A DNA stretch of 42,633 nucleotides from Olavius sp. associated proteobacterium Delta 1 (GCA_902749685.1 CACVKW010000908.1:1-42633); one strand, 5' to 3'; shown: positions 24,345-34,320, numbered from the stretch's first letter. Notes: generated from the letters alone by a model not told the origin. Numbers and translations are program-made.

Positions 24345-24390
24345 AATTTTTTCCGACTTCCGAATTCCCACTTCCGAATTCTTTTTAAAT
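24345..24390 (+). repeat. Heptad-periodic TTCC repeat upstream of recJ
   Basis: Four to five consecutive 7-nt units of the form TTCCNNN (TTCCGAC, TTCCGAA, TTCCCAC) lie just upstream of recJ. The same units occur downstream of korB, downstream of livH, and in the 19147-19391 element. Confidence 0.8.
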
Positions 24391-24430
24391 TCCCCTTGTC
24401 CATTAATTAAATCTGGTGTATTCCGCACTC

Positions 24431-26149
24431 ATGAATAAATACTGGCACATGCTTCAACCGGATCCGGAAGCCGTTCGAGAATTGAGCCAAAAGTTGAATT
24501 GCCATCCGGTCACGGCCGCGGTCCTGGCCAATCGCAATATTAAAACTCCATCGGACGCCCGCCATTTTTTGAGCGTTTCTTTGAATGATCTGCGCCCACC
24601 CTCTTCTTTAGAAGGTTCAGATGCTGCGGTCAAACGAATCTACGATGCCATCACCGGCAATCAAAAAATCCTGATATTCGGAGACTACGACGTCGATGGC
24701 ATAACGGCCACCGTCGTGCTGCTGAATTTTTTGCGCTATGTCGGCGCCGATGTTACGTATTACATCCCCCACCGTATCACGGAAGGCTACAGTATCCAGC
24801 CACGGCACATTTCGCATTATGCCCGTCCCAATCAGTTTGATTTGATCATAACAGCCGACTGCGGGTCCAGCAGCCATCAGGCGGTGGCAGCGGCCAACAA
24901 ATCCGGCATTGATGTGGTGATTACAGATCACCACAACATCGGCGATGACCTGCCGCCGGCGCTGGCCGTGATCAATCCCAAACGCCATGACTGCAATGCG
25001 GGGCTGCAAAACCTTGCCGGCGTGGGTGTGGCTTTTTTTCTATTAATCTGCTTGCGAACCTATCTGCGGGAAAAAGGATTCTGGCGAGAGCGCCAGGAAC
25101 CCAACCTGAAAAGTTACTGTGATCTTGTGGCCCTGGGTACCGTAGCGGACATGGTGCCGCTCGTCGAAGAAAACCGCATTCTTTGTAAAACCGGTCTCGA
25201 CCTTATCAACTCCGGCCATCGTCCCGGCCTAACGGCCCTGGCGGAAGCCAGCGGCATCCGCAATGACACCCTTGATGCCGAAGATATTGCATTCAGGCTG
25301 GCACCCCGCCTAAATGCGGCCGGCCGCATGGACCATGCTGCAAGGGCCGTAGAGCTACTGACCACGCAGGATGCCGGCTACGCCGCAACCACAGCTCATA
25401 CCCTAAACCGGTTAAATCAAAAAAGACAACAACTGGAAAAAGGAACGCTGGCCGAGATTCAGGAGTATTTGGCCATCAATCCCTCATTGCTCCGTCAACG
25501 CTCATTGGTTCTTTCACAGGATGGTTGGCATGCAGGATTGCTGGGAATCGTTGCATCGCGGATTATGGAGCGGTACTATCGTCCGGTAATCTTGATTGCC
25601 ACAGAAGATGGTGTGGGAAAAGGTTCTGCCAGATGTGTTCCGGGAATCAATCTATATGAGGCGCTGGCGGATTGCCGGCAGTATCTTGAAGCTTTCGGGG
25701 GGCATTCAATGGCAGCCGGTCTGAAAATACGCCAGGAAAATATTGCTGACTTTCAAAATGCTTTTGAGAAATCCATTCATGACAGGTTGGAATCTGAGGA
25801 TTTAATACAGACGCTGAATATTGACGGTGAGCTGGATTTTGCCAATATTTCAGCTGGTCTGATTGACGAATTAGAATCCCTGATGCCCTACGGCGCCGGC
25901 AACCCTGAACCAATTTTTGTGTCTTCTGACATCCGGGTCATTTCATCAAAAATCTTGGGCAAACGTCACCGTCGCATGGTTTTAAGACAGTCATCGGGGC
26001 CGAACACACCATCTTTCCAGGCCATCCATTTTAACGTTGATGACCGGAGTGCAAAGGAAAAAAGTTTTGCCAAAGTGGCCTTCAAACTCCGCTGGAATCG
26101 CTGGAATGGCAAAAAGACCGCCCAAATTGTCGTCGAGGATCTACCATAA
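24431..26149 (+). CDS. recJ: Single-stranded-DNA exonuclease RecJ
   Basis: This 572-residue 5'-3' exonuclease degrades single-stranded DNA during recombination and repair. DHH-domain motifs are GDYDVDGITAT (residues 84-94), TADCG (141-145), ITDHH (164-168) and LGTVADMVPL. The DHHA1 motif GGHSMAAGLKI and a C-terminal OB-type region follow. The length is normal. ATG 24431 is preferred; an in-frame GTG at 24416 adds five unlike residues, and neither has a clear ribosome-binding site. It heads a plus-strand run with the two genes that follow. Confidence 0.95.
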   Translation: MNKYWHMLQPDPEAVRELSQKLNCHPVTAAVLANRNIKTPSDARHFLSVSLNDLRPPSSLEGSDAAVKRIYDAITGNQKILIFGDYDVDGITATVVLLNFLRYVGADVTYYIPHRITEGYSIQPRHISHYARPNQFDLIITADCGSSSHQAVAAANKSGIDVVITDHHNIGDDLPPALAVINPKRHDCNAGLQNLAGVGVAFFLLICLRTYLREKGFWRERQEPNLKSYCDLVALGTVADMVPLVEENRILCKTGLDLINSGHRPGLTALAEASGIRNDTLDAEDIAFRLAPRLNAAGRMDHAARAVELLTTQDAGYAATTAHTLNRLNQKRQQLEKGTLAEIQEYLAINPSLLRQRSLVLSQDGWHAGLLGIVASRIMERYYRPVILIATEDGVGKGSARCVPGINLYEALADCRQYLEAFGGHSMAAGLKIRQENIADFQNAFEKSIHDRLESEDLIQTLNIDGELDFANISAGLIDELESLMPYGAGNPEPIFVSSDIRVISSKILGKRHRRMVLRQSSGPNTPSFQAIHFNVDDRSAKEKSFAKVAFKLRWNRWNGKKTAQIVVEDLP

Positions 26150-26289
26150 AAGAGTGGCAAATGAAATGATGGAAAATATGAAGTTTTCAACCCTCATGGT
26201 TCAGACAGAATACCCCGGCTACATTTTTACTTGCAATCCTGAATTTGAATTATTATTATGCATCATCAACATATAAAAATATGATCGAC

Positions 26290-26340
26290 AATAATCCTTA
26301 AATAGTCAATCTTCAATCTTAAATATTCAATTATTACAAG
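26290..26340 (+). repeat. A+T-rich heptad repeat
   Basis: A short run with 7-nt spacing built on TCAATCT and TAAATAT lies just before the ribosome-binding site of the 26351 gene. The 13-mer TTCAATCTTAAAT also occurs upstream of the ferredoxin gene (42361-42405, minus strand) in the same orientation relative to its gene. Confidence 0.6.
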
Positions 26341-26350
26341 GTGCCATGCT

Positions 26351-26773
26351 ATGGGCAAGATATTCCGACCAAGTTCTCGCGAATCAAGTATTTTGTCTAA
26401 AATCGAGTCGACCAAGGAGCACATGCGCCGGCTGGCAATCAGCAGAGTCAGGGAATGCTCGGAGCCGCTGGCCAATGGAGTTGCAACAAAACTGATCGAA
26501 AATAACCTGGTTGAGACAACCAATAAAAATGGCCTGGAAGAACAGCTCCAGAAATGTCTGGATAAGTTGAGCCGGCTGGACGATTTTGAAGTCGACTATC
26601 AGGTGGCACCTTTTCGAAATCTCGTCCCTCAGCCCCAAATCGTGAGCCTCTATGTGACCGCCTTTGTAATTGAGAAGCTGATTAATCACAAAGATGTGGT
26701 GGATATATTCGGCTCCGATGAAGAAATATATGTCACGATTAATCAACAAGTAAAAAAATATATGCCGCTATAA
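26351..26773 (+). CDS. Conserved hypothetical protein
   Basis: This 140-residue protein is of a family I do not recognise. The N-terminal half is charged and helical (SSILSKIESTKEHMRRLAIS); the C-terminal half contains VAPFRNLVPQPQIVSLYVTA and an acidic helix. It has no signal, membrane segment or cysteine cluster. AAGGTG lies about eight bases upstream of ATG 26351. Its TAA shares one base with the ATG of the RNase Z-like gene (TAATG), so the two are almost certainly translated together and may act in one process, perhaps RNA metabolism; that is inference. Confidence 0.8.
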   Translation: MGKIFRPSSRESSILSKIESTKEHMRRLAISRVRECSEPLANGVATKLIENNLVETTNKNGLEEQLQKCLDKLSRLDDFEVDYQVAPFRNLVPQPQIVSLYVTAFVIEKLINHKDVVDIFGSDEEIYVTINQQVKKYMPL

Positions 26774-27777
26774 TGCGTCCCAGCTTTCACCCCAGGTTGA
26801 TCAACGGTCCCTTCAATGACCCCGGCCTTTTCATTCCTTTTCTTTTTCAAAAACGTGCGTTCGTCTTCGATATCGGTGAAATCGGCCTGCCGGCCAAAGA
26901 TATGCTCAAAATCAGTCATGTCTTCGTGACCCATACCCACATGGACCATTTTATCGGTTTCGACCACTTGCTGCGCACCATGCTGGGACGTGAGAAAATT
27001 CTCTCGCTTTTCGGCCCACGCGACTTTATAAAAAATGTCGAGGGCAAGCTGTCCGCATACACATGGAATCTGGCAGATAATTACGGTTACCCGCTTTGTT
27101 TGCAGATCACCGAAGTGCATCCGGATATCACGCTTTACCGCAAGTATCGATGTCGCGAGCGGTTTGAGCCTTCGCAGGATGCTGTCAAACAGCCGTTTGA
27201 CGGTGTTCTGTATGAAGAACCGGCATTTAGAGTCTCGGCGGTTATCCTCGACCACAAAATCCCCTGTCTGGGGTTGTCGATTAAAGAACGGTTCCACGTG
27301 AATATTGTCAAAGAAGGATTAAAACGCCTTGGTCTGGAACCGGGCCCCTGGCTGTCGGATTTTAAACAGGCTTTATATAGCCAGACTGATCCTGCTGCGA
27401 AGTTTGAACTGGACAGGCCGGGACAACCTGACAAAAAACAGTTTGCTCTGGAAAACCTAGCCAGACAAATCGCCCAGATTACACCGGGCCAAAAAATTAC
27501 CTATATTACCGATGTGGTTTACAGTGATTTCAACAGGGATAAAATCGTAGAATTTGCCCGGGATTCCGATCACCTTTTCATCGAAGCCGCATTTATGGAA
27601 AAAGACCGCCGGATTGCCGCTGAAAAATACCATCTCACGGCCCGGCAGGCCGGTGAATTGGCCGCCCGGGCAGGTGCCAGACAGTTTAACGTTTTCCATT
27701 TTTCCCCCCGCTATACCAATCAGGAATGCCTGCTCTATCAGGAGGCTTTTGATGCTTATAATAAATTTATCTGCTAA
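26773..27777 (+). CDS. MBL-fold hydrolase, ribonuclease Z-like
   Basis: This 334-residue metallo-beta-lactamase-fold protein resembles RNase Z. The metal-binding motif HTHMDHFIGFDH lies at about residues 54-65, with further conserved positions in ILDHKIP, ITDVVYSD, EAAFMEKD and a late His in VFHFSPRY. RNase Z cleaves tRNA precursors at the 3' end; this divergent member could act on other RNAs or esters. It starts on the overlapping TAATG of the preceding gene. Its stop lies 37 bp from the convergent stop of the mannose-1-phosphate guanylyltransferase gene, with no clear terminator between. Confidence 0.87.
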   Translation: MRPSFHPRLINGPFNDPGLFIPFLFQKRAFVFDIGEIGLPAKDMLKISHVFVTHTHMDHFIGFDHLLRTMLGREKILSLFGPRDFIKNVEGKLSAYTWNLADNYGYPLCLQITEVHPDITLYRKYRCRERFEPSQDAVKQPFDGVLYEEPAFRVSAVILDHKIPCLGLSIKERFHVNIVKEGLKRLGLEPGPWLSDFKQALYSQTDPAAKFELDRPGQPDKKQFALENLARQIAQITPGQKITYITDVVYSDFNRDKIVEFARDSDHLFIEAAFMEKDRRIAAEKYHLTARQAGELAARAGARQFNVFHFSPRYTNQECLLYQEAFDAYNKFIC

Positions 27778-27814
27778 TTCAAATAAGGAAATTCGAAGCT
27801 AACCGGAAGCAGGC

Positions 27815-29179
27815 TTAAACCCGGGCAAGTGCCACCTGAATCATAAAAGCCACTTTTTTGTTTTTATTCTCGATGCTTACATGCCCTTCAACCACGCTGG
27901 TGAAGGAAGATCCGGCGCTCACAGTCTTATTCTGCGAACTGTCGCTTATTTTCGCCTCCCCGCTAATAACGAATAGATGCAAAACCTTATCGCTATCATT
28001 TTGAAGCTGAAATTTAGATTCAGCATAAACCATCAGCTCAACTGCCGTATAATTGCCGCTTTGCTCGAGCAGCTTGGAGATGCCCCAGGGATGATACACG
28101 GTGCGATGTTGTTGGTACTCCTTGCGCCCGCGCTCTTTTAATTCAGTAACAATGGATTTCACATCCCGGCTGTGCTCGATATCTGAGACAAAAATGGAAT
28201 CCGGGGTCTCCACCACCACGACATCCCGCAGGCGATTGGTGGCGATCAAGCGGTCGTGACCCTGGATAAAACAATTGCTGGTGTCCCGGGCAATGACATC
28301 CCCATCAATGACGTTATTATCGGCATCTTTCTCCAGAAAATCATACAGTGATTTCCATGAACCGATGTCACTCCAGCCGAAGTCAGACGGCACCACGACG
28401 CATTTGTCGGTTTTTTCCATGATGGCGTAGTCAATGGAGATATTCTCCAGCCGATCATAATCTTCTCTGGCAAGTGGCTGGTCGGCAGAAAAACAAGCCT
28501 TCATCGCGGCCAGCATTTTTGGCTGATAGGTTTTAAATTCCTCCAGCATAACGGAAGCTTTAAAGGCAAACATCCCGCTGTTCCAGAAAAAATTGCCGGC
28601 TTCGATATATTTTTCAGCGGTGGACCGATCCGGCTTTTCAACAAAGCGTTTCACTCTGAAGGCACGCTCGGAAACGCCGTCACCGCCTTCAATGTAGCCA
28701 TATCCGGTTTCAGGGTAGTTTGGCTTGATACCGAATGTGACAATATGCCCCCGGTCGGCAAGATCAATGGCAAGGCCCAGCCTCTCGTGAAAGGATTTGA
28801 TATTGCCGATCACATGATCGGCCGGGAAAACGCACATGATCCCATCTGCTGCCACGTGATTGATGTGAAAGACGGCCAGCAGAATAGCCGGTGCCGTGTT
28901 GCGCCCGCTGGGTTCCTGGATAATTTTACCCTCTGATACCAGACCGATATCCTCGATGTGGCGTGCAATTTCGTAATAGTGCCGGTCGCCGCAGACAACC
29001 CGGACCTTCTGCAGATCCAGCAGAGGGTCCAGACGTTTAATCGTGCTTTGCACCAGTGAATCATTGCCGATGAATTTAACCAGCTGCTTCGGGTACAACT
29101 CGCGGGACACGGGCCACAAACGCGTCCCGGTGCCGCCGGCCAACAAAATTGCGTAAGCATTACTTGTTGAATCCGCCAT
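27815..29179 (-). CDS. Mannose-1-phosphate guanylyltransferase with degenerate isomerase domain
   Basis: This 454-residue enzyme makes GDP-mannose from mannose-1-phosphate and GTP for glycan synthesis. The nucleotidyltransferase signature GGTGTRLWPVSRELYPKQ (residues 15-32), FVEKPD and NSGMF are intact. The C-terminal cupin corresponds to a type II phosphomannose isomerase domain: YHPWG is kept, but where E. coli ManC has QMHHHRAEH this protein has QNDSDKVLH. Most metal-binding His and Glu residues are therefore missing, and isomerase activity is unlikely. ATG 29179 is set by AAAGGAG upstream; a longer frame to 29245 lies deep in dnaE. The gene overlaps the dnaE 3' end by 20 bases. Confidence 0.93.
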   Translation of the reverse strand: MADSTSNAYAILLAGGTGTRLWPVSRELYPKQLVKFIGNDSLVQSTIKRLDPLLDLQKVRVVCGDRHYYEIARHIEDIGLVSEGKIIQEPSGRNTAPAILLAVFHINHVAADGIMCVFPADHVIGNIKSFHERLGLAIDLADRGHIVTFGIKPNYPETGYGYIEGGDGVSERAFRVKRFVEKPDRSTAEKYIEAGNFFWNSGMFAFKASVMLEEFKTYQPKMLAAMKACFSADQPLAREDYDRLENISIDYAIMEKTDKCVVVPSDFGWSDIGSWKSLYDFLEKDADNNVIDGDVIARDTSNCFIQGHDRLIATNRLRDVVVVETPDSIFVSDIEHSRDVKSIVTELKERGRKEYQQHRTVYHPWGISKLLEQSGNYTAVELMVYAESKFQLQNDSDKVLHLFVISGEAKISDSSQNKTVSAGSSFTSVVEGHVSIENKNKKVAFMIQVALARV

Positions 29180-32100
29180 TAAAGCGCTTCTCCTTTCTGC
29201 CATTGCGGTTAAGGCCGTTAAGGGCAGATGCGGCCGGCACCGCACTGCAGCGGGTTTCTATGGCAGGGTAGCCAAGAAAGTTATTGACTTCGCGGCTTAA
29301 AGCCCCTCCCGCCCTTAACTTCAAGGCCTCCGACAAGGCGATGACCGAATCCGTATTGTCGGGGCTGCGCAAATGCAGGAAAGCCGGACAAGCCCCCCGG
29401 TGTCTTTCAAGGATGGCGTGCAAATTCGTCAATATTTCCCGATCGATGCGACTTATTTCCAGATTAAAATGGACGCTGGCCGTCCAGGTTTCTTCGGCTT
29501 TCTCGATGGGAATAACCGTGTCCGCCAAAATTTTTACCGATTGTTCGTCCTTTTGGACCTGTCCCTGAATCAGCAGGGGTTTGTCTTCCACCAGCAAATC
29601 CCTGACATCGGCAAAAACACGCGAAAACACAATCGCCTCCACCGCGCCGTGCATGTCCTCGATGGTCACAAACGCCATCAGATCGCCTTTTTTGGTCTTT
29701 ATCATTTTGGAGTTTTGGACAAGGCCGCCAATTCTGACAACACCGCCATCTCTTAACTCCTTGATGGAGATCGCATTGGCATTGGTAAACTTATCCAACA
29801 AGTCTTCATAGCGCGTCAACGGATGACCGGCTAAATAAAATCCGAGAGATTCTTTCTCAAAGGTTAAAAACTGTTTCTCATCCCATTCCCCGATTTCAGG
29901 CAGCTCAGGGGCGTTGATGCGGGGTTGGTTTTCAGCGACATCGAACAGTCCCATCTGCGGATCGTTAAGCTCCCGCTGAACTCGTTGGCCATAATCGAGG
30001 GCACTTTCAACAGCGGCCGCCATCTGGGATCGTTTGGCGCCGGTTGAATCAAAAGCACCGCATTTGATCAGGCTTTCAATAACCCGCTTGTTGACCTTTT
30101 TAAGGTCCACCCGTTCACAGAAGTCAAACAAGGACTCCAAGCGTTGCTCTGCGCGGCAGGCGATAATGGATTCAATGGCATTTTCACCGACATTTTTGAC
30201 CGCCACCAGCCCGAAACGGATCTGCGAGCCGTCCACCGTAAATTCGGTATCACTCTCATTAATGTCCGGCGGCAGGATCGGGATATTGTGATGGCGGCAT
30301 TCGGCGATAAATTTAACCACGCCGTCGGTGGAATGCATTTCACTGGTCAGCAGTGCTGCCATAAACTCCACCGGATAATGTGCTTTTAGAAAGGCGGTTT
30401 GATAGGCGATCAGGGCATAGGCGGCACTGTGGGATTTATTAAATCCGTAGCCACCGAATTTTTCAATCAGGTCGAACAGTTTTTTAGCCCTGTCGCCGGG
30501 GATTTTATTGTCTTTGGCCCCCTGCACAAAGCGTTGCCGATGGTCGGCCATAATTTCAGCAATTTTCTTGCCCATGGCTTTGCGCAAATCATCGGCCTCT
30601 GCCATGGAATAATTCGCCAGTTCACCGGCGATTTTCATGACCTGCTCCTGATAGACAATCACGCCATAGGTTTCCTTGAGAATGGGCTCGAGCTCAGGCA
30701 CCAAGTATTTCACAGATTTTTTACCATGTTTGCGGGCCACATAATCGTCAATCATACCGCTTTCCATGGGACCGGGACGATAGAGGGCCACCAGGGCGAT
30801 GATATCATCAAAGGACTCCGGCCTTAAACGCACGAGCAAATCTTTCATGCCCGAGCTTTCGAGCTGAAAGACGCCGGTGGTATCTCCGGCAGACAGCAGA
30901 CGGTAGGTATCCGGATCCGTCAGCTCGATATTTTTTAGATCCGGCGGTTGTTTGCCCTGCCGTTCGATTAATGCCAGGGTTTTGGCGATAACTGTCAGGT
31001 TGCGCAACCCGAGGAAGTCAAACTTTACCAGGCCGATCTTTTCGACGATTTTCATGTCGTACTGGGTGACCACCTCCCCCTTCTTCCCCTTGTACAACGG
31101 CAGGTATTCCACCAGCGGCCGGTCGGAAATGACAACCCCGGCGGCATGGGTCGAAGCGTGCCGCGGCAGGCCCTCGAGCACCCGGCAGATCTGTATCAGG
31201 TCGGCCACATTGGGATCTTTTTCGACCAGCTCAGCCATTCGCGGCTCCTGTCTTAAGGCCGCATCGAGGCTGATGTTTAAAACATCCGGCACCATCTTGG
31301 CAATCGCGTCCACTTCACGCAGCGGTATGTCCAGTGCCCGGCCCACATCACGAATAACCGCCCGGGTTTTAAGCTTGCCAAAGGTGATGATCTGGGCCAC
31401 ATAATCACCGCCGCCGTATCTTTCGACCACATACTTATAGATGTCCTCCCGTCCGTCGATACAAAAATCGACATCGATATCCGGCATGCTCTTGCGGGCC
31501 GGGTTGAGGAAGCGTTCAAAGATTAAACCATGGGTGATGGGATCCAGATCGGTGATCCCCAGACTATAGGCCACCAGGCTGCCGGCGGCAGAGCCCCGAC
31601 CGGGTCCCACCGGTACACCCGACTCCTTGGCATAGCGAATAAAGTCGGCGACAATTAAAAAGTATCCGGGAAATCCCATTTCTTTAATGGTCGTGATCTC
31701 ATAGTCAAGACGCTTTTGATAATCCGTTTCATCAAGATCCGGGTTTTTGCTTTTTATGCGAGCGATAATTTCGCGATACCCTTCTCGCACTTTATCTTCA
31801 AACAGCTCGTCGACGCTTTGCTCGGATCCGGCATCAAATTTGGGAAAGTGATAGGTTTTAAAATCAAATTCCAGATTGCAGCGCCGGGCGATGTCCACCG
31901 TGTTGCTAAGCGCATCGGGATAAGAATTAAAGTACCCATGCATTTCCGCTTTAGACTTGAAATAAAGCTGGTCGGTTCTAAATTTCAGCCGGTCGTTATC
32001 ATGAATGGTTTTGCCGGTTTGAATACATAATAAAACATCGTGCGCACGGACGTCCTCTCTTTGCAGATAATGACAGTCATTGCTGGCCGCCAGAGGAATC

Positions 32101-32708
32101 GACAATCGCTGACTCATGTCTAAAAGGGCCTGGTTGACGTGTTCCTGGATGTCGATGCCGTTGTTCTGGACCTCGAGGTAGAAGTTGTTTTCGCCGAATA
32201 TTTCCAGATACTCCAGGGCGGCCGCATCTGCAATATCCATGTTGCCATCTCGAATCCGCCGCGCAACCTCACCATTCAGGCAGGCGGTCATGGCCACCAG
32301 TCCCTTGCTGTGCTCCCTTAAAAGCTGTTTGTCGATACGGGGTTTGTAGTAAAACCCTTCGAGCTGGGCGGCGGAGGCTAATTTACACAGGTTGCGATAA
32401 CCGTCCTGATTTTCAGCCAGTAGGATCAAATGCGACAGGCCCTTGTTGTCCAGCGGCGTCTTATCAAAACGGCTGCGGGGTGCGACGTAAATTTCGATGC
32501 CGATAATGGGTTTGATACCGGCCTTGGTGGCTTTTTCAAAGAATTCGACGGCGCCGAACATGGTGCCGTGGTCGGTGGTGGCCACCGAATGCATATCGAA
32601 ATCAGATGCACGCTGCAGCAGGTCGTCGATGCGGATGGCGCCATCCAGCAAACTATACTGGGTATGAACATGCAGATGAACGAAGTCGGGGGGGTTGGAA
32701 GTAGACAT
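29160..32708 (-). CDS. dnaE: DNA polymerase III subunit alpha
   Basis: This 1182-residue replicative polymerase has an N-terminal PHP domain (HVHTQYSLLDGAI, TTDHGTMFG), palm-domain catalytic aspartates in PDIDVDF (about residues 409-415), the GPGRGSAAGSLVAY motif just before, a helix-hairpin-helix region, and an OB-fold segment (VRIGGLVQNSKMIKTKKG). It is of the DnaE1 type and of normal length. ATG 32708 is preceded by AAGAAGG at a rather long spacing. The last 20 bases overlap the guanylyltransferase gene, suggesting coupled translation of a replication gene with a sugar-nucleotide gene. Confidence 0.97.
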   Translation of the reverse strand: MSTSNPPDFVHLHVHTQYSLLDGAIRIDDLLQRASDFDMHSVATTDHGTMFGAVEFFEKATKAGIKPIIGIEIYVAPRSRFDKTPLDNKGLSHLILLAENQDGYRNLCKLASAAQLEGFYYKPRIDKQLLREHSKGLVAMTACLNGEVARRIRDGNMDIADAAALEYLEIFGENNFYLEVQNNGIDIQEHVNQALLDMSQRLSIPLAASNDCHYLQREDVRAHDVLLCIQTGKTIHDNDRLKFRTDQLYFKSKAEMHGYFNSYPDALSNTVDIARRCNLEFDFKTYHFPKFDAGSEQSVDELFEDKVREGYREIIARIKSKNPDLDETDYQKRLDYEITTIKEMGFPGYFLIVADFIRYAKESGVPVGPGRGSAAGSLVAYSLGITDLDPITHGLIFERFLNPARKSMPDIDVDFCIDGREDIYKYVVERYGGGDYVAQIITFGKLKTRAVIRDVGRALDIPLREVDAIAKMVPDVLNISLDAALRQEPRMAELVEKDPNVADLIQICRVLEGLPRHASTHAAGVVISDRPLVEYLPLYKGKKGEVVTQYDMKIVEKIGLVKFDFLGLRNLTVIAKTLALIERQGKQPPDLKNIELTDPDTYRLLSAGDTTGVFQLESSGMKDLLVRLRPESFDDIIALVALYRPGPMESGMIDDYVARKHGKKSVKYLVPELEPILKETYGVIVYQEQVMKIAGELANYSMAEADDLRKAMGKKIAEIMADHRQRFVQGAKDNKIPGDRAKKLFDLIEKFGGYGFNKSHSAAYALIAYQTAFLKAHYPVEFMAALLTSEMHSTDGVVKFIAECRHHNIPILPPDINESDTEFTVDGSQIRFGLVAVKNVGENAIESIIACRAEQRLESLFDFCERVDLKKVNKRVIESLIKCGAFDSTGAKRSQMAAAVESALDYGQRVQRELNDPQMGLFDVAENQPRINAPELPEIGEWDEKQFLTFEKESLGFYLAGHPLTRYEDLLDKFTNANAISIKELRDGGVVRIGGLVQNSKMIKTKKGDLMAFVTIEDMHGAVEAIVFSRVFADVRDLLVEDKPLLIQGQVQKDEQSVKILADTVIPIEKAEETWTASVHFNLEISRIDREILTNLHAILERHRGACPAFLHLRSPDNTDSVIALSEALKLRAGGALSREVNNFLGYPAIETRCSAVPAASALNGLNRNGRKEKRFNGGFNK

Positions 32709-32856
32709 GGCGTTATATACCTTCTTATTTGTTCTACTTTTTCATATTTGTTTTTATTCAGCCCCTTGTTATAACAGACTAATATAGTATTTTAGGCATT
32801 TGATAAGCCAGTATCCTTCGCACTTAATCAACCATTCAACCAATCAACCAAATCAA

Positions 32857-34320
32857 CTATTCCAACCGATAGTTAGGCGCTTCCTTGGTAATTATAACGT
32901 CATGCACGTGGCTTTCGCGCATACCGGCGGCGCTGATTTTCACAAACCTCGCCTTTTCCCGCAACTCATCCAACGTGCGACAGCCGCAGTATCCCATTCC
33001 GGATTTCAAGCCGCCGATTAGCTGATAGATATTGGATGAAAGTGTACCCCGGTAAGGTACGCGGCCGACAATTCCTTCGGGCACCAGCTTATCGTCTTCG
33101 GTTTGCTCACTTTGATAATAGCGATCTTTGCTGCCTTTTTTCATCGCTTCGATCGATCCCATGCCGCGGTACATTTTATAGCTGCGCCCCTGGTAAAAAA
33201 CCACCTCACCCGGGCTTTCTTCGGTTCCGGCCAAAAGCCCTCCGACCATGATACAATGTGCTCCGGCTCCGATGGCTTTGGTAATATCGCCAGAAAATCG
33301 AATGCCGCCGTCTGCAATCAACGGCACACCGGTTTTGCCGGCAACGGAACGGCAATTCATGATGGCGGTCATCTGCGGGACACCGATTCCGGCAACAATT
33401 CGAGTAGTGCAAATGGATCCACCGCCAATTCCGACTTTGACACCATCGACACCGGCATCGATTAGGTCCTCTGCACCTTTGGCAGTGCCGACATTACCGG
33501 CAATCACCTCAACCCCGTCAAAACTGCTTTTTAGCGCTTTGACACCATTGATAACGTTGGATGAATGACCGTGGGAGGTGTCAATTAAAATTATATCCGC
33601 GCCGGCCTTAAGCAGCGCCTCGGCTCGTTCCAGCAGATCAGGGCCGACGCCGACAGCGGCACCCACTCGCAACCGCCCCATGGAATCTTTGCATGCATTG
33701 GGGAATTTTTTAATTTTCTCAATATCTTTGGTTGTGATCAGCCCCGTCAGGCGACCATTTTTGTCAACCACCAGAAGTTTTTCAATGCGGTGTCGGTGCA
33801 ACAGTTTTTTGGATTCGTCCAGATTAATTCCTTCGGAAACCGTTATTAGTTTGTCCCGGGTCATGACCTCGGCAACTCTTTTATCCAGATCGGTCTCAAA
33901 TCGTAAGTCGCGGTTGGTCACGATCCCAACGAGTTGATCGCCCTCGGTCACCGGAACCCCGGAAATGCGGTATTGTTCCATCAATGTTATCACTTCATTG
34001 ACCTTTTGGTCCGGATGGATTGTAACCGGATCGACAATCATCCCGCTTTCTGATTTTTTAACCTTGTCCACTTCCATGGCCTGGCTGTTGATACTCAGGT
34101 TGCGATGGATAAACCCCATACCGCCTTCCTGGGCCATGGTGATGGCGGCTTGGGACTCGGTGACGGTGTCCATGGCGGCACTAATGAGGGGGATATTTAG
34201 CGAAATATTTTTCGTCAGGCGTGTGCTGATATTGACATCTTTTGGCACGACATCCGAATAATTGGGAATTAGCAGGACATCATCAAATGAATACGCTTCT
34301 TCAGGCGGAATTTTTGGCAT
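32857..34320 (-). CDS. guaB: Inosine-5'-monophosphate dehydrogenase
   Basis: This 487-residue enzyme oxidises IMP to XMP with NAD, the committed step to guanine nucleotides. The N terminus SFDDVLLIPNYS and MDTVTE are typical. Two CBS domains occupy about residues 92-205, and the catalytic cysteine is Cys304 in GGGSICTTR. The mobile-flap region (GMGSIEAMKKGSKDRYYQ) and the C-terminal end are complete. A strong GGGAGGT precedes ATG 34320. The gene stands 149 bp upstream of dnaE on the same strand and is divergent from the TsaC-like gene. Confidence 0.97.
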   Translation of the reverse strand: MPKIPPEEAYSFDDVLLIPNYSDVVPKDVNISTRLTKNISLNIPLISAAMDTVTESQAAITMAQEGGMGFIHRNLSINSQAMEVDKVKKSESGMIVDPVTIHPDQKVNEVITLMEQYRISGVPVTEGDQLVGIVTNRDLRFETDLDKRVAEVMTRDKLITVSEGINLDESKKLLHRHRIEKLLVVDKNGRLTGLITTKDIEKIKKFPNACKDSMGRLRVGAAVGVGPDLLERAEALLKAGADIILIDTSHGHSSNVINGVKALKSSFDGVEVIAGNVGTAKGAEDLIDAGVDGVKVGIGGGSICTTRIVAGIGVPQMTAIMNCRSVAGKTGVPLIADGGIRFSGDITKAIGAGAHCIMVGGLLAGTEESPGEVVFYQGRSYKMYRGMGSIEAMKKGSKDRYYQSEQTEDDKLVPEGIVGRVPYRGTLSSNIYQLIGGLKSGMGYCGCRTLDELREKARFVKISAAGMRESHVHDVIITKEAPNYRLE

